Origin: Pseudomonas brassicacearum subsp. brassicacearum
GTDB taxonomy: Bacteria; Pseudomonadota; Gammaproteobacteria; Pseudomonadales; Pseudomonadaceae
Direction: 5' to 3'
NCBI RefSeq assembly: GCF_008801605.1
Contig: NZ_VZPJ01000003.1
Location: forward strand, 1 to 64,000
Length of the DNA stretch: 64,000 nucleotides
This document shows positions 16,893 to 25,018 of the stretch, piece after piece. The notes beneath the pieces were generated by a model. That model did not search any database, was not told where the DNA came from, and was given only the letters and a program-made list of their open reading frames with translations. A program made the position numbers and the translations under genes. The first letter of the stretch is position 1. Every line of letters begins with the position of its first letter.

Positions 16893-17192
16893 ATGCTCTA
16901 CGCAATCATTGCTACCGACGTCGCCAACTCCCTGGAAAAACGCCAGGCCGCTCGTCCCGCGCACCTGGAGCGCCTGCAAAAACTCCAGAACGAAGGCCGC
17001 GTAGTGCTGGCCGGCCCGCATCCGGCGGTGGACAGCAACGACCCGGGCGCCGCAGGTTTCAGCGGCAGCCTGATGGTGGTCGAATTCGACTCCCTGTCCG
17101 CTGCGCAGCAATGGGCCGAGGCCGACCCGTTCGTTGCGGCCGGCGTCTATGCCAATGTCGTGGTCAAGCCATTCAAGCAAGTCATGCCGTAA
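16893..17192 (+). CDS. yciI: YciI family protein
   Basis: A small cytoplasmic ferredoxin-like-fold protein of 99 residues. The YciI His/Asp pair is present in the pattern [13 protein letters not shown] and [26 protein letters not shown]-terminal strand-helix segment ([21 protein letters not shown]) is typical. Enzymatic activity in most YciI proteins is unproven. The start overlaps the end of yciB closely, so the pair forms one transcript. Confidence 0.9.
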   Translation: MLYAIIATDVANSLEKRQAARPAHLERLQKLQNEGRVVLAGPHPAVDSNDPGAAGFSGSLMVVEFDSLSAAQQWAEADPFVAAGVYANVVVKPFKQVMP

Positions 17193-17299
17193 ATGCCCCT
17201 GGCGCGATGAGCCTTCACGGCTCATTGCCCCCAGTTGCTCATCTTTCTCATTTGCCTGCCGACAACCTGTCTAATCTCGATTGGAATTCAGGAGTTGCA

Positions 17300-17710
17300 A
17301 TGCGCAAAGGTCCGTTGTGCCTGTTATTGGTCACGTTGGCGATCGGGGCACCCGCCCATGGCGAGGAGAACGCCGAGGGCAGTCATTCGACGCCTTTGTC
17401 CCTGAGTGCCGGCGGCCAGATCGCCGAACTGCAGCAACGCTTGAAAGACAGCGAACGCCAGCGCGAAGAACTGAGCAAGCAATTGCAAAGCGCCGACACC
17501 GAGCGCGAGAGCGCATTGCTGGGCCGGTTGCGCCAGGAGAACCAACGCCTGAAGCTGCAACTCAAGGAAGCCCAGGCCAGCCCCCTGCCACGCCTGTTGA
17601 CCGATCAACAGCAATGGTTTGTCATCGGTGCCGGGGTAGCGCTATTGGCCCTGCTCTGCGGTATCTTTGCCAGCGGTGGACGTAGACAACGTCGGCAATG
17701 GCTAAATTGA
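17300..17710 (+). CDS. Secreted coiled-coil protein with C-terminal membrane helix
   Basis: The product of 136 residues begins with a signal peptide (residues 1-21, ending APAHG). It continues with a coiled coil (about 40-95, heptads in IAELQQRLKDSERQREELSK) and ends in one membrane helix (QQWFVIGAGVALLALLCGIF) followed by basic residues. The C-terminus would therefore be cytoplasmic and the coiled coil periplasmic. CAGGAG gives a good ribosome-binding site. It precedes the cpxR-like regulator by 8 bases, so it is likely the first gene of an envelope-stress operon. No established function. Confidence 0.75.
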   Translation: MRKGPLCLLLVTLAIGAPAHGEENAEGSHSTPLSLSAGGQIAELQQRLKDSERQREELSKQLQSADTERESALLGRLRQENQRLKLQLKEAQASPLPRLLTDQQQWFVIGAGVALLALLCGIFASGGRRQRRQWLN

Positions 17711-17717
17711 GTGAGTC

Positions 17718-18395
17718 ATGAGCGAGCTGTTACTGATAGACGATGACCAGGAGCTGTGCGAGCTCCTTGTAAGCTGGTTGAGCCAGGAAGGTTTTCAGGT
17801 CCGGGCCTGTCACGATGGCCAAAGTGCCCGCAAGGCCCTGGCCGAAACCGCCCCGGCAGCCGTGGTACTGGACGTGATGCTGCCCGACGGCAGTGGCCTG
17901 GAACTGCTCAAGCAATTGCGCAGCGATCACCCGGAGCTGCCGGTGCTGATGCTGTCGGCCCGGGGTGAACCGCTGGACCGTATCCTCGGCCTGGAACTGG
18001 GCGCCGATGACTACCTGGCCAAGCCCTGCGACCCACGTGAACTGACCGCCCGCCTGCGCGCCGTGCTGCGCCGCAGCCACCCGACGGCCGTGTCCAGCCA
18101 GATCGAACTGGGTGACCTGACTTTCAGCCCGGTGCGCGGCGTGGTCAGCATCGATGAACAGGAACAAACCCTCACCGTTTCCGAAAGCCGCCTGCTCGAA
18201 GCGTTGCTCAAGCAGCCGGGCGAGCCGCTGGACAAGCAGGAACTGGCGCAGATCGCCCTGGGCCGCAAGCTGACCCTGTACGACCGCAGCCTCGACATGC
18301 ACGTGAGCAACCTGCGCAAGAAAATCGGCCCCCACCCCGACGGCCGCCCGCGCATCGTGGCGCTGCGTAGCCGTGGTTACTACTACAGCCTCTGA
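17718..18395 (+). CDS. cpxR: Cpx-type response regulator
   Basis: An OmpR-family DNA-binding response regulator of 225 residues. The receiver domain has the acidic pocket IDDDQE and phospho-acceptor Asp52 (LDVMLPD), then the LSAR threonine-equivalent and KPCDPREL lysine. The winged-helix effector domain ends RIVALRSRGYYYSL. CpxR identity comes from similarity and from the nearby Spy-like and CpxA-like genes. It would activate envelope-stress functions when phosphorylated by the kinase encoded at 19151. Confidence 0.85.
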   Translation: MSELLLIDDDQELCELLVSWLSQEGFQVRACHDGQSARKALAETAPAAVVLDVMLPDGSGLELLKQLRSDHPELPVLMLSARGEPLDRILGLELGADDYLAKPCDPRELTARLRAVLRRSHPTAVSSQIELGDLTFSPVRGVVSIDEQEQTLTVSESRLLEALLKQPGEPLDKQELAQIALGRKLTLYDRSLDMHVSNLRKKIGPHPDGRPRIVALRSRGYYYSL

Positions 18396-18412
18396 ACACT
18401 GCGCCGCGGGGC

Positions 18413-18500
18413 TGTGGGAGCAAAGCTTGCTCGCGATGCAGGCGCCTGGGTTCCCTCGGAGACCGCGTTATTTTCATCGCGGGCAAGCCTAGCTCCCACA
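18413..18500. repeat. Inverted pair of REP-type repeats
   Basis: Copies at 18413-18437 and 18476-18500 in opposite orientation lie between cpxR and the Spy-like gene. They may separate the two transcripts or shape their relative levels. Confidence 0.8.
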
Positions 18501-18647
18501 GGGCTTTGTGTCCGGCCCTGCAGATTTGTCAGGTCCGCACCAAACCGTCTTTACCCAAGCTTTACCCACCCCTGACCGCCGCTGACCTTGATCTCCGTAA
18601 TCTGCACTCATCCGGAACTGACCGGGAACGAGACAAGGAGACACACC

Positions 18648-19085
18648 ATGCGCAAGACCCTTATCGCTCTGATGTTCGCTGCTGCCCTGCCGACCGTCGC
18701 CATGGCCATGCCTGGAGACGCCGGCCCGATGGGTCCGATGGATGGCCCGCGCCACGGCGGCATGATGCATGACAAAGGTCCCTTCAGCGACCTGGACCTG
18801 AGCCGCGAACAGCGCCAGCAGATTCGCCGGATCATGGGCGAACAGCGCCACGAACAACGCGAACTGATAGACAAGTACCTGGCCAAGCTGTCGCCAGCCG
18901 ACCAGAAAGCCATGCAGGACGAAATGGAGGCCCGGCATCAGAAGGTCGATGCCCAGATCCGCGGGCTGTTGAAGCCTGAGCAGCAGAAAGAGTTCGACGC
19001 GATCCAGAAGAAACAGGCCGAGCGTCGCGCCGAGTGGGCTGAGTTCAAGGCCTGGAAAGCGCAACAGCCGCAAAAAGCGCAATAA
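18648..19085 (+). CDS. Periplasmic Spy/CpxP-like chaperone
   Basis: A protein of 145 residues with a signal peptide (residues 1-20, ending AMAM) and a long helical domain carrying the LTXXQ-type motif as LDLSREQRQQIRRIM and again LLKPEQQKEFDAI. Spy proteins are ATP-independent chaperones, and CpxP is a related inhibitor of the CpxA sensor. An N-terminal stretch rich in Gly, Pro, Met and His (GPMGPMDGPRHGGMMH) suggests metal binding. ACAAGGAG is a strong ribosome-binding site. A terminator follows, before the sensor kinase gene. Confidence 0.85.
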   Translation: MRKTLIALMFAAALPTVAMAMPGDAGPMGPMDGPRHGGMMHDKGPFSDLDLSREQRQQIRRIMGEQRHEQRELIDKYLAKLSPADQKAMQDEMEARHQKVDAQIRGLLKPEQQKEFDAIQKKQAERRAEWAEFKAWKAQQPQKAQ

Positions 19086-19100
19086 TGCATTGACGCCCCC

Positions 19101-19131
19101 AGCCCAACGGCAAATCGCCGTTGGGCTTTCT
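19101..19131 (+). terminator. Terminator between Spy-like gene and sensor kinase
   Basis: A perfect 11-bp stem (19101-19111 with 19117-19127) has a 5-base loop and is followed by a T-rich stretch. It lies 15 bases past the Spy-like stop and 20 bases before the kinase GTG, so it may let only a fraction of transcripts reach the kinase. Confidence 0.85.
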
Positions 19132-19150
19132 TTGTTTTCGAGGATTTACC

Positions 19151-20491
19151 GTGCGTTCATTGTTCTGGCGCATCCTGGCCAGTTTCTGGCTGGCCATCGC
19201 CCTGGTTGCAGGGCTTTCGATCCTGATGGGCCACATGCTCAATCAGGACGCCTGGATCCTCAGCCGCCACCCGGGTCTCAATACCCTGCCCGAAGAGTGG
19301 ACGCAAACCTACGAAAGCCAGGGCGAGGACGCCGCCCAGGACATCCTGCAACAGCGCAAGCGCCAGTATCACATCGACGTCCAGGTGTTCAACGAAAGCG
19401 GCGACCCGGTGGTGCGCGGCACCTTCCCCCATCGCGCCGCGGCCTTCGAAGCTCGGCAGAACAACAACGAGCGACGCCTGCCCTGGCGGCGACTGACCGA
19501 CGAATTCACCAGCGCCAAAACCGGTGACACGTATCTGTTCATTTACCGCATTCCCCATCCTGAACTGGATGCCTGGCACCGCGACAGCCTGCTCTGGCCC
19601 CTCAGTGCGCTGGGGATCGCGCTGGTGGTGCTGACGTTGTTCAGCCTGTTGGTGACGCTTTCCATCACCCGTCCGCTGAGTCGCCTGCGTGGTGCGGTGC
19701 ATGACCTGGGCCAGGCCGCCTATCAGCAGAACAGCCTCGCCAAGCTGGCCAACCGGCGGGATGAGTTCGGCGTACTGGCCACTGATTTCAACCGCATGGG
19801 CGCGCGCCTGCAAAGCTTGATCACCAGCCAGCGACAACTACTGCGCGACGTGTCCCACGAATTGCGCTCGCCCCTGGCCCGGCTGCGCATTGCCTTGGCA
19901 TTGGCTGAACGGGCCAGCCCCGAGGAACGTGAAAGGCTCTGGCCACGCCTGACCCGCGAATGCGATCGCCTGGAAGCGCTGATCAGTGAAATCCTGGTGC
20001 TGGCCCGGGTCGATGCCGACAACGCCAGCGCCGAAGAGGTGGAACTCAACGGCTTGCTGGTCACCCTGCAAAAAGATGCGCAACTGGCCTCACCGGAACA
20101 AACCGTGCAGCTCGAAACCGAGGCGGACCTGACCCTCAAGGGCTGGCCGACCATGATCGAGCGAGCAGTGGACAACCTGCTGCGCAACGCCCAGCGCTTC
20201 AATCCGGCCGGGCAACCCATCGAGATGCGCGCGGCGCGCCAGGGCGACCGGATCCTGATCAGCGTGCGCGACCACGGGCCGGGCGTGGAGGCCGAACACT
20301 TGGGGCAATTGGGCGAGCCGTTCTACCGTGCGCCAGGCCAGACCGCCGCCGGCCATGGCCTGGGCCTGGCCATCGCACGCCGCGCCGCCGAACGCCATGG
20401 CGGCACGCTGGTGCTGGGCAATCATCCTGGCGGCGGGTTCATCGCAACGCTGGAGCTGCCGTTGGTGCCGGGGGCTGTCGTCCAGCCTTAA
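19151..20491 (+). CDS. cpxA: Cpx-type sensor histidine kinase
   Basis: A membrane histidine kinase of 446 residues starting at GTG 19151, with GAGG upstream. TM1 is at about residues 7-27, a periplasmic sensor follows (about 30-148), TM2 (149-171), HAMP (172-225), and HisKA with His236 in RDVSHELRSPLARLR. The ATPase domain has N (NLLRNAQRFN), G1 (VRDHGPGV) and G2 (GHGLGLAIA) boxes. The periplasmic domain is the expected site for envelope-stress or Spy/CpxP-type inhibition. It would phosphorylate the regulator at 17718. The gene order regulator-chaperone-kinase is unusual. Confidence 0.88.
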   Translation: MRSLFWRILASFWLAIALVAGLSILMGHMLNQDAWILSRHPGLNTLPEEWTQTYESQGEDAAQDILQQRKRQYHIDVQVFNESGDPVVRGTFPHRAAAFEARQNNNERRLPWRRLTDEFTSAKTGDTYLFIYRIPHPELDAWHRDSLLWPLSALGIALVVLTLFSLLVTLSITRPLSRLRGAVHDLGQAAYQQNSLAKLANRRDEFGVLATDFNRMGARLQSLITSQRQLLRDVSHELRSPLARLRIALALAERASPEERERLWPRLTRECDRLEALISEILVLARVDADNASAEEVELNGLLVTLQKDAQLASPEQTVQLETEADLTLKGWPTMIERAVDNLLRNAQRFNPAGQPIEMRAARQGDRILISVRDHGPGVEAEHLGQLGEPFYRAPGQTAAGHGLGLAIARRAAERHGGTLVLGNHPGGGFIATLELPLVPGAVVQP

Positions 20492-20497
20492 CCCCCC

Positions 20498-20541
20498 GTG
20501 GCAAGGGAGATTGCTTGCTCCCGCTCGGCTGCGCAGCAGCC
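20498..20541. repeat. Second REP-like repeat type
   Basis: A different element, with GTGGCAAGGG, GCTTGCTCCCGCTCGGCTGC and GCAGC, recurs at 63099-63136. It lies in the region between cpxA and the convergent Ig-like gene. It shares the GCTTGCTCCC core with the main REP family. Confidence 0.65.
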
Positions 20542-20611
20542 GCAAACTGGCTGGCAGGGTTTACCTGTTGCACAGCGTTGCCAGTCTCGTCGCATCAATG
20601 CCAAGGAAAGG

Positions 20612-22216
20612 TCATACCTCTTTGATCATCCATCCCCTTGCATAGTCGCTATCCTGGGACAGTAGCTCTCGGAGTCCTGTCTTGGGGTTGATTGTATAAA
20701 CAGTCCTTTCACCAGGACCTTGGTCCGAAGTCCATGCACGCGAGTCACCCAAACCTGGGTCGCCGTCATGGATGGTTCGAAGTGCTCCCCAAGTCACCAG
20801 GTCAGGGATGCCCCCTCCGGCGGTCCACGCAGCCCCCGAGCAATTCCAATATGTCTGCCAATCATTGTCTTTGCCTAAGTCAAACAGCAGCCAAACCTTG
20901 GAAGTAATGACTCGGTAAGACACGCGTGCACCCATTTGATCTCCAACGGTTATCGTAGCGGTCCCTGAGCGCTTCGATACAACCCGCGGTTCTGATGATG
21001 AAAAAAGCTCTGCCACCTCTGGGTCGCTGGAAGTATAGATATAGGGAGGCACACCTCCCGACGGTATCCGCTCTACGAACGCCCCTACTGGCGGACGATC
21101 AGGAAACTTATCGGCTCTAAACATTAACTGGTCGAGAATGGCGTCGCTGGTATCGATGCTTAGGGGTTCAGGCATCACGGTCAGGGTGCGTACGTTCGAA
21201 TATATGTTCGTAGGGTGGTAGAGCGACTTTGCATACAGGCGGCGAGCACCGACCGGGACGGTAATTTCTTTGGTCCATAGGCCAGTTGTCGCATCGGTAA
21301 GCGCTTTGCCCTTAGGGACGGCACTGGCTCCGCTGCCGTCGTAGACCTCGATTTCCTTGCCATTACTTGCCTGACCCGACAGCGCCAAGGTGGTGCTGGT
21401 TGTTTCGCCTCTGTCAGGAATCTCCTGGCCGGTGGAATCCTTGACATTGGTAAGAGTAGGAGCAATCAGCACGCGGTCCAAATGGATATCCAAGTACTTG
21501 ATCGACGACTGGTTGGAGTTGCCCAACTGGTCAGTCACCGTGAACTGGAGCGCTGTATTGGGGTTGTCCCCTGCCTGTCTGAATGTGTCGGTAAACAGCG
21601 TATGCGTCACCGGTCTGGAGGCATCAAATCCGTCAACTGGAACGGTCACATCGCCCACTAAAAACCTGATGCTGTCGTAATCTCGCGGATTGGAATAGGT
21701 AAAACCAAACGCCACACCCTGCGCCGCCCGCTCGGCGCTGACCCCATCACGGAGCACATCCGACGGGATCACCAGATCCAGGCCTTGGGGCGCCGGCTCA
21801 CCCGGTGCCCGTAAGTGATAAAGCACGTGCAGGTCCCTGGATGATTCACCGTTTTGACTGGGACGGGTTACCTTGTAATGCAACCGGTTGATGCCATGCA
21901 ACAACCGCCCATGGGGCACATACAACTCCATGCGCAGCTGTTCTTCTCCGGGCCCTACATCTTTGCCAGCCACCGGAAAGGGATCGTCATTGACGTATAA
22001 ATCAGCTCGATCATCCACAGCCATTGTCCAGGAACGTCGCTGGAGTTCGCTCCACGGGTCGATCAGACATCTCAGCCCTCTGGGCTGATCGTCGTAAAGG
22101 CTCTTGGGGATACCGCCATCCGCAATGCCGGCCGGTTTAACTGGCGTCACCCACCCCATGATGATCACGGGAATCAGATCGAATAGTTCGTTCAAGGCAG
22201 GGGATTGAATGTCCAT
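20612..22216 (-). CDS. Ig-like/Big2 domain protein
   Basis: A protein of 534 residues from ATG 22216 (AGGA six bases upstream). I see no signal peptide, membrane helix or cell-wall anchor. The N-terminal part (about 1-245) has beta-rich segments I cannot assign (DDRADLYVNDDPFPV; LDLVIPSDVLRDG). The middle (about 246-360) looks like a bacterial Ig-like domain (LSGQASNGKEIEVYDGSG). The next part (about 365-435) is Big2-like (SSDPEVAELF... SGTATITVGD). The last 100 residues are Trp-rich. The codon pattern is less GC-biased than in neighbours. It sits alone with long flanks and interrupts gene orders seen elsewhere in Pseudomonas, so transfer is plausible. Adhesin, toxin-associated or surface roles are possible; function unknown. 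Confidence 0.7.
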   Translation of the reverse strand: MDIQSPALNELFDLIPVIIMGWVTPVKPAGIADGGIPKSLYDDQPRGLRCLIDPWSELQRRSWTMAVDDRADLYVNDDPFPVAGKDVGPGEEQLRMELYVPHGRLLHGINRLHYKVTRPSQNGESSRDLHVLYHLRAPGEPAPQGLDLVIPSDVLRDGVSAERAAQGVAFGFTYSNPRDYDSIRFLVGDVTVPVDGFDASRPVTHTLFTDTFRQAGDNPNTALQFTVTDQLGNSNQSSIKYLDIHLDRVLIAPTLTNVKDSTGQEIPDRGETTSTTLALSGQASNGKEIEVYDGSGASAVPKGKALTDATTGLWTKEITVPVGARRLYAKSLYHPTNIYSNVRTLTVMPEPLSIDTSDAILDQLMFRADKFPDRPPVGAFVERIPSGGVPPYIYTSSDPEVAELFSSSEPRVVSKRSGTATITVGDQMGARVSYRVITSKVWLLFDLGKDNDWQTYWNCSGAAWTAGGGIPDLVTWGALRTIHDGDPGLGDSRAWTSDQGPGERTVYTINPKTGLRELLSQDSDYARGWMIKEV

Positions 22217-22495
22217 GACGGTTCCTGACAAACGGAGGGCGCGCGGCTTTTCGGCATGGAGCCATGAGACTTCAGGTAGGGGACGCTGGCTACTGTCAGG
22301 ATTGACAGGTCAGAGCCGATCGCCGACGAACGGTTAGGGAGAGAATGACTGGACGCTGGAGCCAAGCCTTAGAAAAGCAGCCTGGTAATCTGGATAAGGT
22401 GCTGCTCAAAAACCAAACGATAATCCCTCTTATTCAAACTGCCCCGCCCTGTTAGACTTTGCGCCCTCGTTTTCACTCATCTCCCAGGACACCCG
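22217..22495. other. Intergenic region between divergent Ig-like gene and oxidoreductase operon
   Basis: These 279 bases hold two divergent promoters by position. I find no gene, no REP copy and no clear Fur box. Confidence 0.4.
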
Positions 22496-23923
22496 ATGCC
22501 GTCGTTGCCTCTTCGTTTATGTGCGCTGTTCATGGCCCTGGGCCTGGGCGCCTGCGATGATGCCCCGCGTTTTACCCAGGCCGAACCGGGGGAAGCCCGT
22601 TCCGGTGGTGCCGCGACGGTACGCAAGACGGATCAGAACGCCTTTTCCCTGCCCTCGGCCAACCTGTCGCCCTCGCGGCGTGTGGATTTCAGCGTCGGCA
22701 ACAGTTTCTTCCGCAGCCCCTGGGTGATCGCCCCCTCGACCACCACCGCCCGCGACGGCCTCGGGCCTTTGTTCAACACCAACGCCTGCCAGAACTGCCA
22801 CATCAAGGACGGTCGCGGCCACCCGCCAACGCCGGACGCGACCAGCGCGGTATCGATGCTGGTGCGCCTGTCGATCCCCGACGCGCCGCCTTACGCCAAG
22901 GTCATCGAGCAACTCGGGGTGGTACCGGAACCGGTTTACGGTGGGCAATTGCAGGACATGTCCGTGCCCGGCGTCGCTCCGGAAGGCAAGGTGCGGGTCG
23001 ATTACACGCCGGTTCCGCTACGCTTCCAGGACGGCACCATCGTGGAACTGCGCAAGCCGGACCTGCAGATCACCCAACTGGCCTATGGACCGATGCACCC
23101 GGACACGCGTTTTTCCGCCCGCGTCGCCCCGCCGATGATCGGCCTGGGGCTGCTCGAGGCCATCCCCGACGAAGCCATCCTGGCGAACGCCGAAGCCCAG
23201 GCCCGGGAGAAAAACGGCATCGCCGGGCGTCCCAACCAGGTTTGGGACGATGCCCAGCAAAAAACCGTCCTGGGACGGTTCGGCTGGAAGGCCGGACAGC
23301 CCAACCTCAACCAGCAGAACGTCCACGCGTTCTCCGGCGACATGGGCCTGACGACAAGCCTGCGGCCCTTCGACGATTGCACCGAGAGCCAGGTCGACTG
23401 CAAGCGCGCGCCCAGCGGAAATGGCCCCGGTGGCGAACCGGAAGTCAGCGACAACATCCTGCGACTGGTGCTGTTCTATAGCCGCAACCTCGCCGTACCG
23501 GCCCGGCGCGAGGTGAATTCGCCCCAGGTGCTGGCGGGCAAGAATCTGTTTTTCCAGGCCGGTTGCCAGTCTTGCCACACACCGAAATACACCACCGCCG
23601 CCAACGCTGCCGAACCGGAGTTGGCGAACCAGGTCATCCGCCCTTACACCGACCTGCTGTTGCACGACATGGGCGAAGGCCTGGCGGACAACCGCAGCGA
23701 ATTCAAGGCCAGCGGCCGTGACTGGCGAACCCCGCCGCTGTGGGGCATCGGCCTGACCGAAACCGTCAACGGCCACACCCAGTTCCTGCATGACGGTCGG
23801 GCCCGCAACCTGCTCGAAGCCGTGCTGTGGCATGGCGGCGAAGCACAAGCGGCGCAGCGCCAGGTTTTAGCGTTCAATGCCGAGCAGCGCGCTGCGTTGC
23901 TGGCCTTCCTGAATTCCCTTTAA
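22496..23923 (+). CDS. Di-haem oxidoreductase family protein (DUF1111)
   Basis: A periplasmic lipoprotein-like c-type cytochrome of 475 residues. The N-terminal signal ends in a lipobox (LGAC, Cys20). Two CXXCH haem motifs are seen: CQNCH near residue 100 and CQSCH near residue 360. The family (formerly called thiol oxidoreductase) is distantly related to di-haem peroxidases, and its substrate is not established. It is the first gene of a likely operon with an imelysin-like protein and a DUF1513 protein. The same trio stands before mexVW in P. aeruginosa, from memory, and the association points to iron-related redox chemistry in the periplasm. Confidence 0.85.
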   Translation: MPSLPLRLCALFMALGLGACDDAPRFTQAEPGEARSGGAATVRKTDQNAFSLPSANLSPSRRVDFSVGNSFFRSPWVIAPSTTTARDGLGPLFNTNACQNCHIKDGRGHPPTPDATSAVSMLVRLSIPDAPPYAKVIEQLGVVPEPVYGGQLQDMSVPGVAPEGKVRVDYTPVPLRFQDGTIVELRKPDLQITQLAYGPMHPDTRFSARVAPPMIGLGLLEAIPDEAILANAEAQAREKNGIAGRPNQVWDDAQQKTVLGRFGWKAGQPNLNQQNVHAFSGDMGLTTSLRPFDDCTESQVDCKRAPSGNGPGGEPEVSDNILRLVLFYSRNLAVPARREVNSPQVLAGKNLFFQAGCQSCHTPKYTTAANAAEPELANQVIRPYTDLLLHDMGEGLADNRSEFKASGRDWRTPPLWGIGLTETVNGHTQFLHDGRARNLLEAVLWHGGEAQAAQRQVLAFNAEQRAALLAFLNSL

Positions 23924-23951
23924 ACGCCTTTTCCAGAAGTGGGAGCACGAC

Positions 23952-25016
23952 ATGTTCCGTCCCAAGCTGTTGTTCACCAGCCTCGCCGCCATCGCCCTCG
24001 GTGCCTGTTCGCCCCAGGACCCGCAAGCGGTCACCTCGGCCGCCATCGCCAAGCAAGTGATCCTGCCGACCTACAGCCGCTGGGTCGATGCCGACCGGCA
24101 ACTGGCGACCAGCGCCCTGGCGTTCTGCCAAGGCAAGGAAAACCTGGAAACCGCCCGCGCCGATTTCCTCAAGGCGCAAAAAGCCTGGGCCGAGCTGCAA
24201 CCGCTGCTGATCGGTCCGCTGGCCGAGGGCAACCGCGCCTGGCAGGTGCAGTTCTGGCCGGACAAGAAAAACCTGGTGGGCCGTCAGGTCGAGCAATTGG
24301 TCAACAGCGAGCCACAGATCGACGCCGCCGGCCTGGCCAAGTCCAGCGTCGTGGTCCAGGGCCTCTCGGCCTATGAATACCTGCTGTTCGACGCCAAGAT
24401 CGACATGGCCGACAGCGCGCAAAAAGCCAAGTATTGCCCGCTGCTCACCGCCATCGGCGAACGCCAGAAACAACTGGCCGAAGAGATCCTGTCGCGCTGG
24501 AACACCAACGACGGCATGCTCGCCCAGATGAGCAAATTCCCCAACCAGCGCTACGCCGATTCCCACGAGGCCATCGCTGACCTGCTGCGTGTCCAGGTCA
24601 CCGCCCTGGACACGCTGAAGAAAAAACTCGGCACTCCGATGGGCCGCCAGAGCAAAGGCGTGCCACAGCCGTTCCAGGCCGATGCCTGGCGCAGCCAGTC
24701 GTCGTTGCAAGGCCTGGAGGCCAGCCTGAGTGCGGCCAGGACCGTCTGGGCAGGCGTGGACAACAAGGGCCTGCGCGGTCTGTTGCCAAGCGACCAGAAG
24801 CCACTGGCCGACAAGATCGATGCCGCCTACGATGCCTCCTTGAAGTTGTTCGCCAGCAGCCAGCGCTCGTTGACCGAAATGCTCAACGACGATGCCGGGC
24901 GCCAGCAACTCAACGATTTGTATGACAGCCTCAACGTCGTCCATCGCCTGCACGAAGGCGAACTGGCCAAGGCGCTGGGCATTCAACTGGGCTTCAATGC
25001 CAACGACGGTGACTGA
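23952..25016 (+). CDS. Imelysin family lipoprotein
   Basis: A lipoprotein of 354 residues: the signal peptide ends with lipobox LGAC (Cys19). The all-helical imelysin domain follows. Imelysin/IrpA proteins are iron-regulated and lack proteolytic function despite the peptidase M75 label. The usual GXHXXE motif reads GLSAYEYLLF here, so the His is replaced while the Glu is kept. This is the divergent subgroup paired with DUF1111 proteins. It starts 28 bases after the di-haem gene and is followed 2 bases later by DUF1513, so all three are cotranscribed. Confidence 0.87.
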   Translation: MFRPKLLFTSLAAIALGACSPQDPQAVTSAAIAKQVILPTYSRWVDADRQLATSALAFCQGKENLETARADFLKAQKAWAELQPLLIGPLAEGNRAWQVQFWPDKKNLVGRQVEQLVNSEPQIDAAGLAKSSVVVQGLSAYEYLLFDAKIDMADSAQKAKYCPLLTAIGERQKQLAEEILSRWNTNDGMLAQMSKFPNQRYADSHEAIADLLRVQVTALDTLKKKLGTPMGRQSKGVPQPFQADAWRSQSSLQGLEASLSAARTVWAGVDNKGLRGLLPSDQKPLADKIDAAYDASLKLFASSQRSLTEMLNDDAGRQQLNDLYDSLNVVHRLHEGELAKALGIQLGFNANDGD

Positions 25017-25018
25017 TC

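Noticed and set aside
20612..22216. Prophage or integrative element
   Set aside because: No integrase, attachment repeats, tRNA target or phage genes flank the Ig-like gene.
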